Assembly (NCBI GenBank): GCA_003156235.1
Contig: PMGP01000296.1
Location: 29,083 to 34,747 of the forward strand
From: Acidobacteriaceae bacterium
GTDB lineage: Bacteria; Acidobacteriota; Terriglobia; Terriglobales; Acidobacteriaceae
Length of the DNA stretch: 5,665 nt
Direction: 5' to 3'
The position numbers were made by a program, and so were the translations under genes. The notes beneath the pieces are model-generated. The model searched no databases and was not told the origin of the DNA. It saw only the letters and a list, made by a program, of their open reading frames with translations. Shown piece after piece: positions 1 to 5,396 of this stretch (position 1 is the first letter of the stretch; each line of letters starts with the position of its first letter).

Positions 1-676
1 CGTAGCGCGGATAGGTGAAGTTGTCCGGATCGCCGCCGTAGAAGGCCGCCTGCTGCTCCGGCGCGAAGACCAGGCGCACGTCGGTGTAGACCTTGTACTG
101 GTAGAGCCAGTACTCGCCGCCCTGGTAGAACCCAACCACGTCGGAGCGATAGCCGGTCTTGACGTTATGCGCTTTGTTGAGAGCTTCGGTGCTTTCCTTG
201 GTGATGGCGGCGATCTCGGCGTCGCGGGCCTTCAGGGCCTTGGCCTCGTCGGTAATGCCCTTGGCCGCGCCCTGCACCCGCGCGGTCACATCCTGCATGG
301 CTATCAGCACGTTGATTTCCAGATCGGGAGACTTCATCTCCTGGTCCGCCGTGGCGGCATAGAAACCGTTGAGGAGATAGTCGTGCTCGGCTGTCGAGTT
401 CTTCTGCAACTGGCCGCGCGCCACGTGATGATTGGTGAGCAGCAGGCCGTCGGAGCTGACAAAGGAGCCCGATCCGCCGTCGTTGAGCCGGACGCTGGAG
501 AGGCGCAGGTGGTCGAGCCAGGCCTGCGTGGGCGTGAAGTTGTATTTTGCCTTGAGCAGTTTCAGCGGTGGGTTGTCGAAGGTCCACATGCCTTCTTCGG
601 CATGGATCACAGGCGAAGCGGCCAGCAGAAGCGCGGCCGGCAGCAGAAGCAGGGTGCGAAAATTGCGAGTGCGCAT
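1..676 (-). CDS. S46-family dipeptidyl peptidase (DPP7/DPP11-like), N-terminal part, runs off left edge
   Basis: Exported serine exopeptidase of family S46, whose characterised members remove dipeptides from the N-termini of oligopeptides in the periplasm. Only the first 225 residues lie in the window; the family is usually about 700 residues long. Residues 1-26 form a signal peptide (basic MRTRNFR, a Leu/Ala-rich core, likely cleavage after VIHA), and the mature protein starts with the family-typical EEGMWTFDNPP. A trypsin-like fold follows: GSGSFVSSDGLLLTNHH (residues 68-84) carries the expected catalytic His84, and GGDPDNFTYPRY (214-225) is the S46 motif just before the expected catalytic Asp. 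That Asp and the nucleophile Ser lie beyond the edge. Residue 85 is Val where the S46 enzymes I recall have Cys. Residues 128-170 are Ala/Lys/Glu-rich and probably helical. The start at 676 is chosen because GAGGA (682-686) lies about 6 nt upstream; an in-frame ATG at 688 lacks a ribosome-binding site. It is the last gene of the minus-strand peptidase block. Family assignment is firm; whether specificity is DPP7-like or DPP11-like cannot be read here. Confidence 0.9.
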   Translation of the reverse strand, partial: MRTRNFRTLLLLPAALLLAASPVIHAEEGMWTFDNPPLKLLKAKYNFTPTQAWLDHLRLSSVRLNDGGSGSFVSSDGLLLTNHHVARGQLQKNSTAEHDYLLNGFYAATADQEMKSPDLEINVLIAMQDVTARVQGAAKGITDEAKALKARDAEIAAITKESTEALNKAHNVKTGYRSDVVGFYQGGEYWLYQYKVYTDVRLVFAPEQQAAFYGGDPDNFTYPRY

Positions 677-681
677 TGGAG

Positions 682-686
682 TCCTC
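682..686 (-). promoter_or_regulatory. Ribosome-binding site that decides the S46 peptidase start
   Basis: Read on the minus strand, GAGGA stands 5-6 nt before the ATG at 676-674. It overlaps another in-frame ATG at 688-686, four codons upstream, which has only repeat sequence (GCTAACCC) before it and no Shine-Dalgarno match. The later ATG is therefore the more likely start. Confidence 0.55.
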
Positions 687-690
687 ATGG

Positions 691-767
691 GTTAGCAAGT
701 TAGCGGAGTTACCGGAGTTAGCGGGTTTGGCGGAGCAAGCGGGGCTAGCAACGCTAACTCCGCTAAC
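691..767. repeat. Degenerate 9-bp tandem repeat with an inverted copy (potential long hairpin)
   Basis: The spacer between the S46 and ester-hydrolase genes is built from units close to gttagcgga: 691-698 gttagcaa, 699-707 gttagcgga, 708-716 gttaccgga, 717-725 gttagcggg, 726-734 tttggcgga, 735-743 gcaagcggg and 744-752 gctagcaac. The first four are close copies and the last three are decayed. At 753-767 lies gctaactccgctaac, the reverse complement of two units. It can pair with 699-713 or, one unit over, with 708-722, with a single mismatch in each case, so two alternative stems 9 nt apart are possible. In transcript orientation (minus) this lies 12 nt or more upstream of the S46 ribosome-binding site. 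No T-run follows, so it is not a canonical terminator. Function is unknown. Confidence 0.75.
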
Positions 768-792
768 CACGTAAGCCCCGCTGCAATTTCGG

Positions 793-2736
793 TTACGGCA
801 GTACCAGAACTTCAACGCCGGAAGCTGCGTCTTTCTGGCGGAAAATCTGTTCGGTGGCCTTCTGGAACTCCTCCGGTTTGGCGTTGGGAATGTCGGTGAA
901 GGTTTGCGGATTGCGGTCGGTGAGCGGGAACCAGGAGCTCTCGACCTGGACCATGATGCGATGGCCGCGGCGGAAGGTGTGAAACAGGTCGGGCATCGTG
1001 AAGTTGACGTCGGCCTCTTTGCCTGGCGTCAGCGGCTCGGGCTTCTCCCAACTGTTACGGAATTTGGCGCGGAAGGGTTCCCCGCGCAGAAGTTGTTGGT
1101 AGCCGCCCATGTGCAGCGGCGGCGCGTCCTGGATGCGCTTGTTGCCGTTGAGTGAGTCGTCCGGGTCGGGGTAGTTCTCCGGATAGACGTCGATGAGTTT
1201 TACATCAAAATCCGAGTCGGTGCCGGTGCTGGCGATTTTGAGTTTGGGCGAGATGGGGCCGGCGATGGTCACGTCCTCGTCGAGCGGATCGGTTTCGTAG
1301 ACCAGCACGTCGGGCCGGTAGCTGGCGAAGCGCTGGTCGTCCACCATGTAACGCTGGGGCACAGTGTCAGTGGTGTAGCCGACAAAGGGCACCGGATGGT
1401 TGGGATCGCTCACGTATTCGTCCACCCCCTTGGCTTCGCCAGGCGGGTCGAAGCTGAGCTTGCCGCCGGAGTGGAAGTAGAGTGTTTTGGGTGCGGCCGC
1501 TTTGGGCGGCCATGTATCGAAGTTGCGCCAGACGTCGGTTCCGGTCTCAAAGACCACGGCCTTGGGCTGCGCCGCGCCCTTGCCCTTGAGGTAATGCTCG
1601 AAGAAAGGGAACTGGATGTTGGTGCGGAAATAATCGCTGGTTTTGGCGTTGAATTGCACATCGCCCAGATGGCTGCCGTCGCCACGCGCCCAGCCGCCGT
1701 GAACCCAGGGTCCTTCGACCAGCGTAGTGGGAGTTACGGGGTTGAACTTATCGATGGCATAAAAGGTGCGGTAGGGTCCGGAAAGGTCCTCAGCGTCATA
1801 CCAGCCGCCCACCACCAGCACCGCGCAGTGCACGTTCTTCATGTGGCGCGAGAGATCGCGGGACTGCCAGTAGTCGTCATACGTGTCGTGCTTGAACTGG
1901 TCGTTGAACAGCCAGTTGGAGCCTTTCAGGTAGAGCTTGTCGAGGTTGGCGATGTTACCGGCCTGGAGATAGAACTTGTAACTATCCGGAGTGCCGAAGT
2001 TGAAGGGAGTTGTGGGTCCGGGAGCCTGCGGATTGGTCTGGGGATGGAAGAACGGGGCGTAGAAGCCGAAACCGGCGGAGAGCATGAAGGCTCCGCCATG
2101 ATAGCTGTCGTCGCCCAGGAAAAGGTCGGTCATGGGCGCCTGGGGGCTGGCGGCAGCCAGCGCGGGATGGGAGTCGATGATGGAGGCCGACGTATAGAAG
2201 CCTGGGTAGGAGATGCCCCATATGCCCACCTTGTCGTTGTTGTTGGCGACGTGCTTGAGCAGGAACTCGATGGTGTCGTAGGTGTCGGATGCGTCGTCGA
2301 CGTCCTGGGGGGATTTCTTGTCGTCGATGTGGGGGCGCATCTCGACAAAATCGCCCTCGCTCATCCAGCGGCCACGCACGTCCTGGTAGACAAAGATGTA
2401 GCCGCCTTTTTCAAACTCATCCGAGGGGCCAAGGTGCTTTGGATACTGATCCTCGCCGTACGGGGCGACGCTATAGGGGGTCCGGTCCATCAGGAACGGG
2501 TACGGACCGCCTCTGGCATCCTTGGGCACATAGACCGCGGTGAACAAGTGCTTGCCGTCGCGCATGGGAATGCGGAACTCGTACTTGGTGTAGTGGGCGC
2601 GGACGTAATCCTCGGCAGGCGCAAGGCCAGTTGGCTGCTGGGCTTGGGCGGCGCTGAATGGAAGAGCAAGTAAGGCCAGAAGGGCGAAGACAAAGAGGCG
2701 CGGTTTTTGCATCGTGGGCGAGAGTCTCCTGAGCAT
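793..2736 (-). CDS. Secreted alpha-amino acid ester hydrolase-like enzyme (CocE/NonD superfamily, S15-like)
   Basis: Exported alpha/beta-hydrolase related to alpha-amino acid ester hydrolases, glutaryl-7-ACA acylases and X-Pro dipeptidyl peptidases. Numbering counts from the upstream ATG at 2772 (659 codons). The key residues are visible: Tyr100 in RTPYS (oxyanion tyrosine); nucleophile Ser188 and Tyr189 in WGISYPG; catalytic Asp326 in GGWYDAEDL; catalytic His358 in EGPWVHGG. The carboxylate cluster that binds the substrate's free amino group in the Xanthomonas citri enzyme (Asp208, Glu309, Asp310 there) maps to Asp222 in LGDDSYHGG, Glu328 and Asp329, with matching spacing from the triad. Order: signal peptide, hydrolase domain with a helical cap (about 235-310), then a C-terminal beta jelly-roll domain (from about 425 to the end). 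Start: the ATG at 2736 (residue 13) has AGGAG 8 nt upstream. The ATG at 2712 (residue 21, MQKPRLFVFALLALLALPF) gives the most compact signal peptide and has a second AGGAG 13 nt upstream, so it remains possible. Natural substrate unknown; peptides or amino-acid esters are likely from the pocket and neighbours. Confidence 0.9.
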   Translation of the reverse strand: MLRRLSPTMQKPRLFVFALLALLALPFSAAQAQQPTGLAPAEDYVRAHYTKYEFRIPMRDGKHLFTAVYVPKDARGGPYPFLMDRTPYSVAPYGEDQYPKHLGPSDEFEKGGYIFVYQDVRGRWMSEGDFVEMRPHIDDKKSPQDVDDASDTYDTIEFLLKHVANNNDKVGIWGISYPGFYTSASIIDSHPALAAASPQAPMTDLFLGDDSYHGGAFMLSAGFGFYAPFFHPQTNPQAPGPTTPFNFGTPDSYKFYLQAGNIANLDKLYLKGSNWLFNDQFKHDTYDDYWQSRDLSRHMKNVHCAVLVVGGWYDAEDLSGPYRTFYAIDKFNPVTPTTLVEGPWVHGGWARGDGSHLGDVQFNAKTSDYFRTNIQFPFFEHYLKGKGAAQPKAVVFETGTDVWRNFDTWPPKAAAPKTLYFHSGGKLSFDPPGEAKGVDEYVSDPNHPVPFVGYTTDTVPQRYMVDDQRFASYRPDVLVYETDPLDEDVTIAGPISPKLKIASTGTDSDFDVKLIDVYPENYPDPDDSLNGNKRIQDAPPLHMGGYQQLLRGEPFRAKFRNSWEKPEPLTPGKEADVNFTMPDLFHTFRRGHRIMVQVESSWFPLTDRNPQTFTDIPNAKPEEFQKATEQIFRQKDAASGVEVLVLP

Positions 2737-2745
2737 CCAGATTAC
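2724..2745 (-). promoter_or_regulatory. Leader element shared with the M61 gene (copy 1)
   Basis: On the minus strand this reads GTAATCTGGATG followed by CTCAGGAGAC. It matches the sequence before the M61 peptidase (5135-5157) at 21 of 22 positions with one single-base gap. It contains a Shine-Dalgarno-like AGGAGA and ends 11 nt before the ATG at 2712; in the M61 gene the same element ends 10 nt before the start codon. This offset favours 2712 as the true start, against the better-spaced AGGAG (2745-2749) serving 2736. No -35 box is visible at normal spacing upstream of TAATCT, so calling it a promoter is not justified. Confidence 0.45.
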
Positions 2746-2754
2746 TCCTGTGAG

Positions 2755-2768
2755 GCAGGGAGCAGGGA
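2755..2768. repeat. Two perfect tandem copies of a 7-bp unit
   Basis: The unit gcaggga occurs twice without interruption (2755-2761 and 2762-2768), in the short spacer between the coiled-coil gene and the ester-hydrolase gene. It falls within the extension that would be coding only if the hydrolase began at 2772, and it argues mildly that this stretch is non-coding. No function is evident. Confidence 0.6.
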
Positions 2769-2805
2769 ACAACCGATCCGTTTTGGCAATACGGCCAACA
2801 TCGGC

Positions 2806-3063
2806 CTAGCCGGCTCTTTCCCGACCTTCGATGCGGGCCACCCGCTCTTTCAACTCATAGACATCGGCCAGGCGCGCGATTGCCTGCATCAACTGGGCAT
2901 GGCGGTCGGAAGCCACCTGCTCGGCGGAACTCATGCGCCAGTCCTGCGTCTTGAAGCGCTCGTCCATTCGCGCTTCCAGGGCGTCCAGCCTTACAGCAAT
3001 CGAGCGCAGTTCCGGGGCGAGGAAATCCTGGATCAGCTTGCGGGTATCTTCGATGACGCTCAT
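2806..3063 (-). CDS. Small coiled-coil protein of unknown function
   Basis: An 85-residue protein, MSVIEDTRKLIQDFLAPELR at the start and ending GRERAG. I do not know a characterised function. There is no signal peptide, membrane segment or cysteine, so it is probably cytosolic. Two helical stretches with hydrophobic residues 3-4 apart (L19, I22, L26, L29, M33, F37; and L58, I62, L65, L71, V75, I78) sit in a strongly charged background (many Arg/Glu/Asp), which suggests a two-helix coiled coil or a homo-oligomer. A linker around residues 38-50 (KTQDWRMSSAEQV) separates them. A purine-rich GGGGG stretch 4 nt before the ATG is only a weak ribosome-binding site. From memory, similar short proteins are annotated as hypothetical in acidobacteria. 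It is encoded between two exported enzymes, 117 bp downstream of the M61 stop and 69 bp before the hydrolase start. An overlapping frame (2855-3169, minus) was judged a shadow because it lacks such an organised pattern. Confidence 0.75.
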   Translation of the reverse strand: MSVIEDTRKLIQDFLAPELRSIAVRLDALEARMDERFKTQDWRMSSAEQVASDRHAQLMQAIARLADVYELKERVARIEGRERAG

Positions 3064-3081
3064 GGTGCCCCCGTTTGACCC

Positions 3082-3112
3082 AGTGTACCGCAGATTCGCG
3101 GTCGGCAGTCAG
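3082..3112 (-). promoter_or_regulatory. Weak candidate promoter for the coiled-coil gene
   Basis: On the minus strand CTGACT (3107-3112) is followed after 19 nt by TACACT (3082-3087), each matching 4 of 6 bases of the sigma-70 consensus. The -10-like box lies 18 nt before the ATG at 3063, giving a very short leader. The spacing is at the long limit, so this is only a suggestion that the coiled-coil gene can be transcribed separately from the M61 gene. Confidence 0.22.
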
Positions 3113-3180
3113 CGGCCGGCGGACAATCCCTGGCGAGGACATTACCCATGAAAGCCGACGCGTTTCCATTCAGAGCAGCG

Positions 3181-5124
3181 TTATTCGTCATCCTTTTTCG
3201 GCTCTGCTGGCGGCTTCTCCAGCACTGTCAGCGGCTTGGTGATGTCGTCGAGGTAGGCCGGCGTGGCATCCACGCGTTCGAGGGCCGGGTAGCGCTCGCC
3301 ATCGTGGTAGTCGAGCTCGACCGTGGAGACAAAGGAATCGGCTTGCACAATGAGATGAATTGGTTCGGTATTGCCTTTTGCCGAGCGGATGGCCGACCGC
3401 AGTGCATCGCTGGAGAATATTTGTCCGTTCAGGGCGATGATTCTTTCGCCGGGGGCGAGGCGAGCCTTGTCGGCTGGGCCGTTCCAGCGCACGTCGGCAA
3501 TGCTGCCGTCGGCCCCAATGCGCAGGCCGATGGAGAACCAGCAGTCCAGTCCTCTGCCTCGCGGACCGCCCATTCCGCTCGCGGCAGCGATGGTGCGCTC
3601 AGAGGCGTTGGGCTTGTCTTTGAAAACCAGCTTGTAGCCACCCTGCTCGATTCCGGCCAGATCGGCGCGCGGGTTGATCTTGTCCACGCGTTCATGGAGG
3701 AACGTGGCCCAGTCATAGGGGACAACCGCGTTGAGATCCTGAACCAACTCATCGAAGTTATAGGGGACGATGAGCGGCCCGGTATTCCCTCCCTTGCCCA
3801 GGAAAATCTTCTGGAAGTCGTCGAGCGATTTCTTGTTCTGGGTGAGTTTGCGGATGAGGGTATCGGCATCGAGCCAGAGCAATTCGCCTTCCTGGTAGTA
3901 GTCCTGGCCGCGTTTCCGGTTGGACCATGCGGGGCTGCCGTCGCGCAGGATGCTGGCGGCAACGGCTGTGTCGCTGGTGGAGCGCCAATCGCGGCCGGGG
4001 CGGTAGTCGAGATCGGCGGCGGAGATGGCCAGGAGGTCACGATACTGCGCCTGTGTCTCCAGGCCGGAGCGCGCGGCCAGCACGTCGCCCAGATACTCGG
4101 TCATTCCCTCGTAAACCCACAACAGAGCGCCTTGCTGCGCGGTGGCAAAGTCAGGCTGATACAGGCCCGCCGGCCGGCGGTATTTGCCGTTCCAGGAATG
4201 GCTGAATTCATGGGGCATCAGTTCGGCTTCGAAAAGTTGGTGGGCGTCGTCCGCGTATCCCTTCTCGCGCACGCCGTTGTCTGAAGACTGGCCGTGTTCG
4301 AGGCCCTCTCCACCGGCCACGTCAGAGAGCGTGAGCAGGAAATGGTAGACATTGTAGTGATGTGAACCGTAAAGGGCATCGGCCTCGCGCACCAGGTTGT
4401 TGAGTGCGGCCAGCACAGCCGGGCGCAGATTCGAGTCCTCGGGGTAGTCCGAGACCACATCGATGAAATGCTTGGGTGCGATCTCCGGCGCCAGGGGAAA
4501 CTCGTGGAAGTACTGGCCGGTGATGACTGGCGAGTCCTGGAGCTGTTCGACGTTGGTAGCGGCATAGTGGGTGGTGGCGCCGGCGGCCGGGACCGGATAA
4601 GCACCGGAGCCGATGGGCGTGAGCGCGGTGCCGATACCCCAGCCGGCGGGAACGATCAGCGACGGCTGGATGGCGATGTCGCGGACCGGCGTGTTGGCGG
4701 GGTAGAGCAGCAGTTTTTCCCATTCAAGGACGGCCAGCTTCTGGCTCACGCGCGCCGTCACGATGCAGTCGAGATGGGCATGGATGGTGGTTACGCCATG
4801 GGGAACCACCAGGTGGAATTGGTAGAGGTCCACGTCGTCGCGCCGCCACGGAATAGTCTGGCCATTGGCGGTAAAGACCACGCCGGTGATCTCGTCCACC
4901 GGACCGATAGGCCGGTGGTGGCCGGGAATCCACTGGGGCGTGGTGAGGTTGAGCGGCCCGGCGGCGACGGGCAGATCGATATCCGCGTGATAGAGCTTGC
5001 GCGGCGCGTCGGACAAGTCGGCCGTAATCTGGATCGGGGTCTTCTGCGCAAGCGCGGGGGCCAGGGCGCAGCCAAGCGAGAGGAAAGCTAGAAAGGCGGC
5101 CGGAAGGGGGAGCAGCTTGTTCAT
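3181..5124 (-). CDS. Secreted M61-family zinc aminopeptidase with PDZ domain
   Basis: Complete 647-residue metallopeptidase of family M61 (glycyl aminopeptidase type), which removes N-terminal residues from peptides. Residues 1-26 are a Sec signal peptide (MNKLLPLPAAF to ALAPALA, cleavage before Gln27). Residues about 28-195 form the N-terminal beta domain of the family. The catalytic domain (about 200-480) shows GGEGLEHGQSS (271-281), then zinc motif H305-E306-F-S-H309 followed by SWNGKYRRP, with Glu306 as catalytic base. The expected third zinc ligand is Glu339 in WVYEGMTEYLGD. YYQEGELLWLDADTLIR (409-425) is a further family signature. A PDZ domain spans about 527-605 (GLRIGADGSIADV, GPADKARLAPGERIIALNG). 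The tail is charged (EPKKDDE). All key residues are present, so it should be active. The start is the only sensible ATG, with AGGAG 12 nt upstream inside the leader shared with the ester-hydrolase gene. It is the first gene of the minus-strand block, divergent from the glutamine synthetase. Substrate preference cannot be read from the sequence. Confidence 0.93.
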   Translation of the reverse strand: MNKLLPLPAAFLAFLSLGCALAPALAQKTPIQITADLSDAPRKLYHADIDLPVAAGPLNLTTPQWIPGHHRPIGPVDEITGVVFTANGQTIPWRRDDVDLYQFHLVVPHGVTTIHAHLDCIVTARVSQKLAVLEWEKLLLYPANTPVRDIAIQPSLIVPAGWGIGTALTPIGSGAYPVPAAGATTHYAATNVEQLQDSPVITGQYFHEFPLAPEIAPKHFIDVVSDYPEDSNLRPAVLAALNNLVREADALYGSHHYNVYHFLLTLSDVAGGEGLEHGQSSDNGVREKGYADDAHQLFEAELMPHEFSHSWNGKYRRPAGLYQPDFATAQQGALLWVYEGMTEYLGDVLAARSGLETQAQYRDLLAISAADLDYRPGRDWRSTSDTAVAASILRDGSPAWSNRKRGQDYYQEGELLWLDADTLIRKLTQNKKSLDDFQKIFLGKGGNTGPLIVPYNFDELVQDLNAVVPYDWATFLHERVDKINPRADLAGIEQGGYKLVFKDKPNASERTIAAASGMGGPRGRGLDCWFSIGLRIGADGSIADVRWNGPADKARLAPGERIIALNGQIFSSDALRSAIRSAKGNTEPIHLIVQADSFVSTVELDYHDGERYPALERVDATPAYLDDITKPLTVLEKPPAEPKKDDE

Positions 5125-5134
5125 TGGAAACGGG

Positions 5135-5157
5135 GTCTCCTGAGAATCTCAGATTAC
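5135..5157 (-). promoter_or_regulatory. Leader element shared with the ester-hydrolase gene (copy 2)
   Basis: On the minus strand this reads GTAATCTGAGAT followed by TCTCAGGAGAC, ending 10 nt before the M61 start codon. It is nearly identical to 2724-2745. It includes the only Shine-Dalgarno candidate of the M61 gene (AGGAG, 5137-5141, 12 nt before the ATG) and a small inverted repeat, CTGAGA-T-TCTCAG, that would place the ribosome-binding site partly in a hairpin. The other copy keeps the right half but not the full symmetry. Confidence 0.45.
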
Positions 5158-5179
5158 CGCATCGGGTGGGGTTCGGTTG

Positions 5180-5202
5180 GGGGGGGCGCTTTTCGCCTCC
5201 CC
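5180..5202. other. Strong G/C stem-loop with an eight-G run
   Basis: Eight consecutive G (5179-5186) followed by CG pair with CGCC-T-CCCC (5194-5202) around the 5-nt loop CTTTT. This gives a 9-bp stem containing one G-T pair. It lies about 55 nt upstream of the M61 start and about 195 nt upstream of the glutamine synthetase start. No T-run follows on either strand, and it lies between divergent genes, so it is not a normal terminator. It may be a structural feature or regulatory site in the upstream region. Confidence 0.5.
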
Positions 5203-5386
5203 ACTGGCTTGCGCTGGGCAGATCGACAAAACAGGCCGGGAACCGGGCGAGAGATTGGACGGGAAGTTGGGCGAATCCGCAATTTTGATGTGCGCGGAGG
5301 GGAGAACGGCGTTACCCTATATCCACAAGCCCAACAACAGCGCCAGCGCCATCGAACGCTGGGACTGCGCTATCATTTCCCATTGG

Positions 5387-5392
5387 AAGGAG
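5387..5392 (+). promoter_or_regulatory. Ribosome-binding site of glutamine synthetase
   Basis: AAGGAG lies 4 nt before the ATG at 5397, a strong Shine-Dalgarno match that fixes the start of the right-edge gene and supports it as a real coding region. Confidence 0.8.
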
Positions 5393-5396
5393 AACC

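Larger units (their letters stand above)
5125..5396. other. Divergent intergenic region between the M61 peptidase and glutamine synthetase
   Basis: This 272-nt stretch has no convincing gene. It must hold the promoters of both divergent genes, but no clear -35/-10 pair stands out. The best hints for the plus strand are TATCAT (5371-5376), 20 nt before the glutamine synthetase ATG and without a matching -35 box, and TTGGAC (5255-5260), without a good -10 box. Other structure: the G-run stem-loop at 5180-5202, a 6-bp inverted repeat CCAGCG (5343-5348) / CGCTGG (5357-5362) with an 8-nt loop, and a doubled GCGCCA at 5340-5351. Either inverted repeat could be an operator, but nothing identifies a regulator. 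Confidence 0.6.

Noticed and set aside
165..815. 216-codon minus-strand frame overlapping the S46 gene and the repeat spacer
   Set aside because: It is out of frame with the S46 protein, begins inside the end of the ester-hydrolase gene, reads through the 9-bp repeats and becomes Arg-rich. The other frame from 676 carries the signal peptide and S46 motifs.
1396..2673. 425-codon plus-strand open frame antisense to the ester-hydrolase gene
   Set aside because: Val/Gly-rich translation without recognisable motifs, lying entirely opposite a gene with intact catalytic residues. It is a typical shadow of GC-rich coding sequence.
2741..2746. TAATCT in the shared leader as a -10 promoter box
   Set aside because: Only a partial match to TATAAT, and neither copy has a -35-like hexamer 16-18 nt upstream. 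Kept only as an unexplained shared element.
2737..2772. Start of the ester-hydrolase gene at the ATG at 2772
   Set aside because: It would add 12 residues encoded by spacer that includes a doubled 7-bp repeat, lengthens the signal-peptide n-region, and has no Shine-Dalgarno sequence. The ATGs at 2736 and 2712 both have AGGAG upstream.
2788..2805. GGCC-N6-GGCC inverted repeat just after the coiled-coil stop codon as a terminator
   Set aside because: The stem is only 4 bp and no T-run follows on the minus strand, so it is not a convincing terminator.
3148..4284. 378-codon plus-strand open frame antisense to the M61 gene
   Set aside because: Same low-complexity Val/Gly/Ala-rich character, no ribosome-binding site or domain, and opposite a complete metallopeptidase.
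5064..5078. Possible lipobox (SLGC) in the M61 signal peptide
   Set aside because: The residues before Cys19 (Ser-Leu-Gly) do not match the usual Leu-Ala/Ser-Gly/Ala pattern, and a better ordinary cleavage site, ALA before Gln27, follows.
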